Below, in pieces: positions 61,776 to 64,000 of a DNA stretch of 64,000 bases (positions are counted from its first letter, which is position 1; each line of letters begins with the position of its first letter). Under the pieces are notes generated by a model, which searched no databases, was not told the DNA's origin, and saw only the letters and a list, made by a program, of their open reading frames with translations. The position numbers and the translations under genes were made by a program. This DNA comes from Chryseobacterium echinoideorum (lineage in GTDB: Bacteria > Bacteroidota > Bacteroidia > Flavobacteriales > Weeksellaceae). The stretch lies in assembly GCF_007474535.1 (NCBI RefSeq), contig NZ_VKNW01000003.1, forward strand, positions 310,001 through 374,000, read 5' to 3'.

Positions 61776-64000
61776 TTAATCCGGACAAGCCTGATTTTCA
61801 AAACAATGCCAAGCAGGATTAGCTTCCCCAGACTTCAAAGCATAAATTTTAAGACATTTTGCCTGAATATCATATACCATCATTCCGACAACAGGATTGG
61901 TAATATTGCTGAGTGATGCCGTATCAGGAACCCTGTTGATTACAAATCCCTTTTCTTTTGACTCAATGACGCTCCATGCACTTTCTCGTACCATCGGCCA
62001 GTTTCCGTTATCGGTTCCGGCTGCAGGTAATGCTGTTATACCGTGCTTTGCAGGATATGTAGATCCTGCATTAATCACAGCTGGTTTATAGCAATGTGTA
62101 GAATTTACTGTAATCGAAAATGTCTGAATAGGCGAAGTATCAATTCCCCCATTAGCCGTTCCACCATCATCCTGAATTCTAACACTTACAACAGCAGTTC
62201 CTGCCGCATTTGCCGCAACCGTATACTGAAGCTGACCTGCTGCATTTACAGAAGGCTGTACACTAAATAGTACATTATTGCTATTGGTAACTATAAAACT
62301 AACATTCTGTACTGATTCATTAACAGGTCCCCTGCGAATATTGGTAGCCCATCCGGAAACTGTATAAACCGTCGGAGATCCGCTTTGTGAATGAGTCTGA
62401 TCTGCTCCTTTCGTGAACGACGGCGCATCATTTACTGGAACTACGGTAACCGTAATGGAAGTGGGATTAGATATAAATCCTCCATTACTCTCTACAGTAT
62501 AAAGAATAGAATCAGTACCAAAATAGTCAGCAACAGGTGTAAAAGTAACATTTCCACTGTTATCAATACTCCAGCTTCCGTTTGCTGTGGTCATTGAAAC
62601 CTGACGTCCTGCTGTTGACGGATCAAGATCTACTGATGCTGCATTAATACTTCCGGTAGGAACCGTATCATTTGATATAATATTAAATGTCACGGGATTG
62701 TCTTCTAAAGTATTTGCTGTATCAGGATTAGCAACAGGATTATTAACTAGAATTCCAAAATTAACATTGGTATTGTTGGTATTGTTGCCTGCGGTTACTG
62801 CAAGGAATCCATTAGTTGTATTTCCGCCTGTTAAGGAGTTTGATGCATCGTTATCAATTGCCCCGTTGAATGTAGCACCAGATGGAAGATCTGATGTCGC
62901 TGGCACCGCAATACCATCACCATAAGGTGTAGTTTTAATATTGACTCTGTAAAAGTTAGCTGTAGTATTAGGAAGATAACTAAATTTATATGTTCCGTCA
63001 GGAGCTATTGTTATAGATGAAATAGCGTTGAAAGGAGATGTATTTGAAGTTAATACCGCATATAGCTGCTGTCCTCCAATCTGTGAAATAGGAATACCAT
63101 CTACCTTCTGTGGTGAAACAGATCCGTTTTGATCATTATAAACAGTTCCAGAAATTTCGTTATTTACATTATTGGTTATGGCAATAGTACGACAAACCTG
63201 TGTTCCTGTACTACAAGAATTTGTGGGAGTAGCACAAACATTATAAGTTCCGCTTTGTCCCGCATTATTAAAATTCACTAAAATGGAATCGGTACCTTGT
63301 CCGGAAGTAATAGTTGCACCCGTAGGAACCGTCCAGGTATATCCGGTAGCTCCTGAAATTCCTGTTATTTTAAAATTCACACTACTTTGGTCATCCCCGA
63401 AAGCAGCGTAAAAGACAGTAAACGTAACATAATCAATATTTGCAGTTGCAGCAGATGCACTATTGTTAAATGCCTGAATTCTGAGTTTAGTATTTGCAAA
63501 ATCCCCGGCTGTCCATGTAGTTCCCCAAAGATCTGAGGCATCACCGTATGAAACTGTAGCATCAGCTGTTGGCCAAAAAACTGCTGTGGATGCCCTGTTA
63601 GCTCCGACCGGAATGTTATTTCTAAGAAGCTGAATAATATTATCTCTTATACTGTTAACAACACTTCCATTTCTTTCAATCCCCACAGCAATTCCCACTA
63701 TTGTATATCCCGTAGGAATAGTCAATGAAGGAAAAGGAATTTCCAAATATTGTGATGTTCCGCCATTTGCAGCAATATTAGCTGATGTGGTATTAACATT
63801 ATTGCTGCTAACTACATTTCCTGGGTTTGCCCATCCTGTATTTCCTGCAGCAGCATTATTCACAGCCGTATTAGGTGCGGCTACCGCCCCCGTATTTGCA
63901 TTTGTACCGTTAGCACTTGTTGAACTGTTTATTACTCCTGTTCCCATAATGCTGTTTGCCGAAGAAACTGTTGCAGTTACCGGTGTACGACCTGTTTCGC
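61776..64000 (-). CDS. Large multi-domain surface protein (N-terminal part outside window)
   Basis: The minus-strand frame is open to the right edge (residues ETGRTPVTATVSSANSIMGTG precede the first ATG inside), so the start is missing; at least 740 residues are visible. Order from the N-terminal side: a beta domain with VNTTSANIAANGGTSQYLEI, a PKD-like domain (about SSVNFKITGISGATGYTWTV, ATPTNSC), a Cna-B/SdrD-like segment (NEISGTVYNDQNGS), a cadherin-like unit (EDNPVTFNIISNDTVPTGS), a second one (VNDAPSFTKGADQTHSQSGS), and a C-terminal domain with GMMVYDIQAKCLKIYALKSG and two terminal Cys. Probably an adhesin or surface scaffold. No T9SS sorting domain is present at the C-terminus. Confidence 0.85.
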   Translation of the reverse strand, partial: ETGRTPVTATVSSANSIMGTGVINSSTSANGTNANTGAVAAPNTAVNNAAAGNTGWANPGNVVSSNNVNTTSANIAANGGTSQYLEIPFPSLTIPTGYTIVGIAVGIERNGSVVNSIRDNIIQLLRNNIPVGANRASTAVFWPTADATVSYGDASDLWGTTWTAGDFANTKLRIQAFNNSASAATANIDYVTFTVFYAAFGDDQSSVNFKITGISGATGYTWTVPTGATITSGQGTDSILVNFNNAGQSGTYNVCATPTNSCSTGTQVCRTIAITNNVNNEISGTVYNDQNGSVSPQKVDGIPISQIGGQQLYAVLTSNTSPFNAISSITIAPDGTYKFSYLPNTTANFYRVNIKTTPYGDGIAVPATSDLPSGATFNGAIDNDASNSLTGGNTTNGFLAVTAGNNTNNTNVNFGILVNNPVANPDTANTLEDNPVTFNIISNDTVPTGSINAASVDLDPSTAGRQVSMTTANGSWSIDNSGNVTFTPVADYFGTDSILYTVESNGGFISNPTSITVTVVPVNDAPSFTKGADQTHSQSGSPTVYTVSGWATNIRRGPVNESVQNVSFIVTNSNNVLFSVQPSVNAAGQLQYTVAANAAGTAVVSVRIQDDGGTANGGIDTSPIQTFSITVNSTHCYKPAVINAGSTYPAKHGITALPAAGTDNGNWPMVRESAWSVIESKEKGFVINRVPDTASLSNITNPVVGMMVYDIQAKCLKIYALKSGEANPAWHCFENQACPD

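Overview
The window comes from an AT-rich member of the Bacteroidota, most likely Chryseobacterium or a close relative (Weeksellaceae). The signs are: two SusC/SusD operons, a type IX secretion (T9SS) sorting domain, promoters of the form TTG-N19/20-TAnnTTTG, bacillithiol synthesis (BshC), a GYDIA-type GHMP kinase, a secreted SOD, and S20, RuvC, YidC and SelO sequences of flavobacterial type. The organism assignment is inference from gene content.

Layout. 1-1.6 kb: 3' part of ruvC, a small conserved gene behind a structured leader, rpsT and two identical tRNA-Glu genes. 1.7-3.9 kb (minus): secreted Mn/Fe-SOD, then a copper-handling trio (CxGKC protein, YHS lipoprotein, SCO). 4-8.2 kb: aroQ converging on yidC and pyrG. 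8.2-9.8 kb: an AT-rich two-gene cassette of unknown function and an inverted repeat. 9.9-17.7 kb: radA, a T9SS metalloprotease, ACP phosphodiesterase, a DUF6702 protein, a broken toxin-antitoxin pair, a HupE/UreJ-like protein and an M1 peptidase. 17.7-22 kb: a secreted protein, a decayed adhesin-like gene, and groES-groEL split by a four-helix-bundle (S23) gene inside near-perfect 25-bp inverted repeats.

22-27.7 kb is an accessory island between groEL and argS: an AAA15 ATPase with a small overlapping partner (defence-like), an orphan gene, a kelch protein, several copies of a palindromic repeat that ends in a terminator hairpin, a degenerate long repeat, and a 903-bp IS5-type element that truncated a secreted-protein gene. 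27.7-50.2 kb is mostly core: argS, a SusC/SusD/Ig-like/lipid-binding operon, rnhB, pckA, GHMP kinase-fabD, a LysM protein, bshC, a putative porin and a second SusC/SusD operon with one extra lipoprotein. Neither Sus operon carries a glycoside hydrolase.

50.2-58.3 kb is again accessory: an internally deleted IS982 element, a SelO remnant fused to the dispersed repeat, a propeller protein, a VOC protein, a serine hydrolase, and an AraC regulator next to a Tet(X)-like flavin monooxygenase and a small membrane protein. 58.5-64 kb (minus): GH13 alpha-amylase, dinB, a small secreted protein and the C-terminal part of a large Ig/cadherin-type surface protein that runs off the right edge.

The best candidates for a little-described system are the AAA15 ATPase plus small partner (22178-23792), the inverted-repeat-bounded S23 unit inside groESL, and the unknown two-gene cassette at 8257-9337. 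All functional claims for these are inference.
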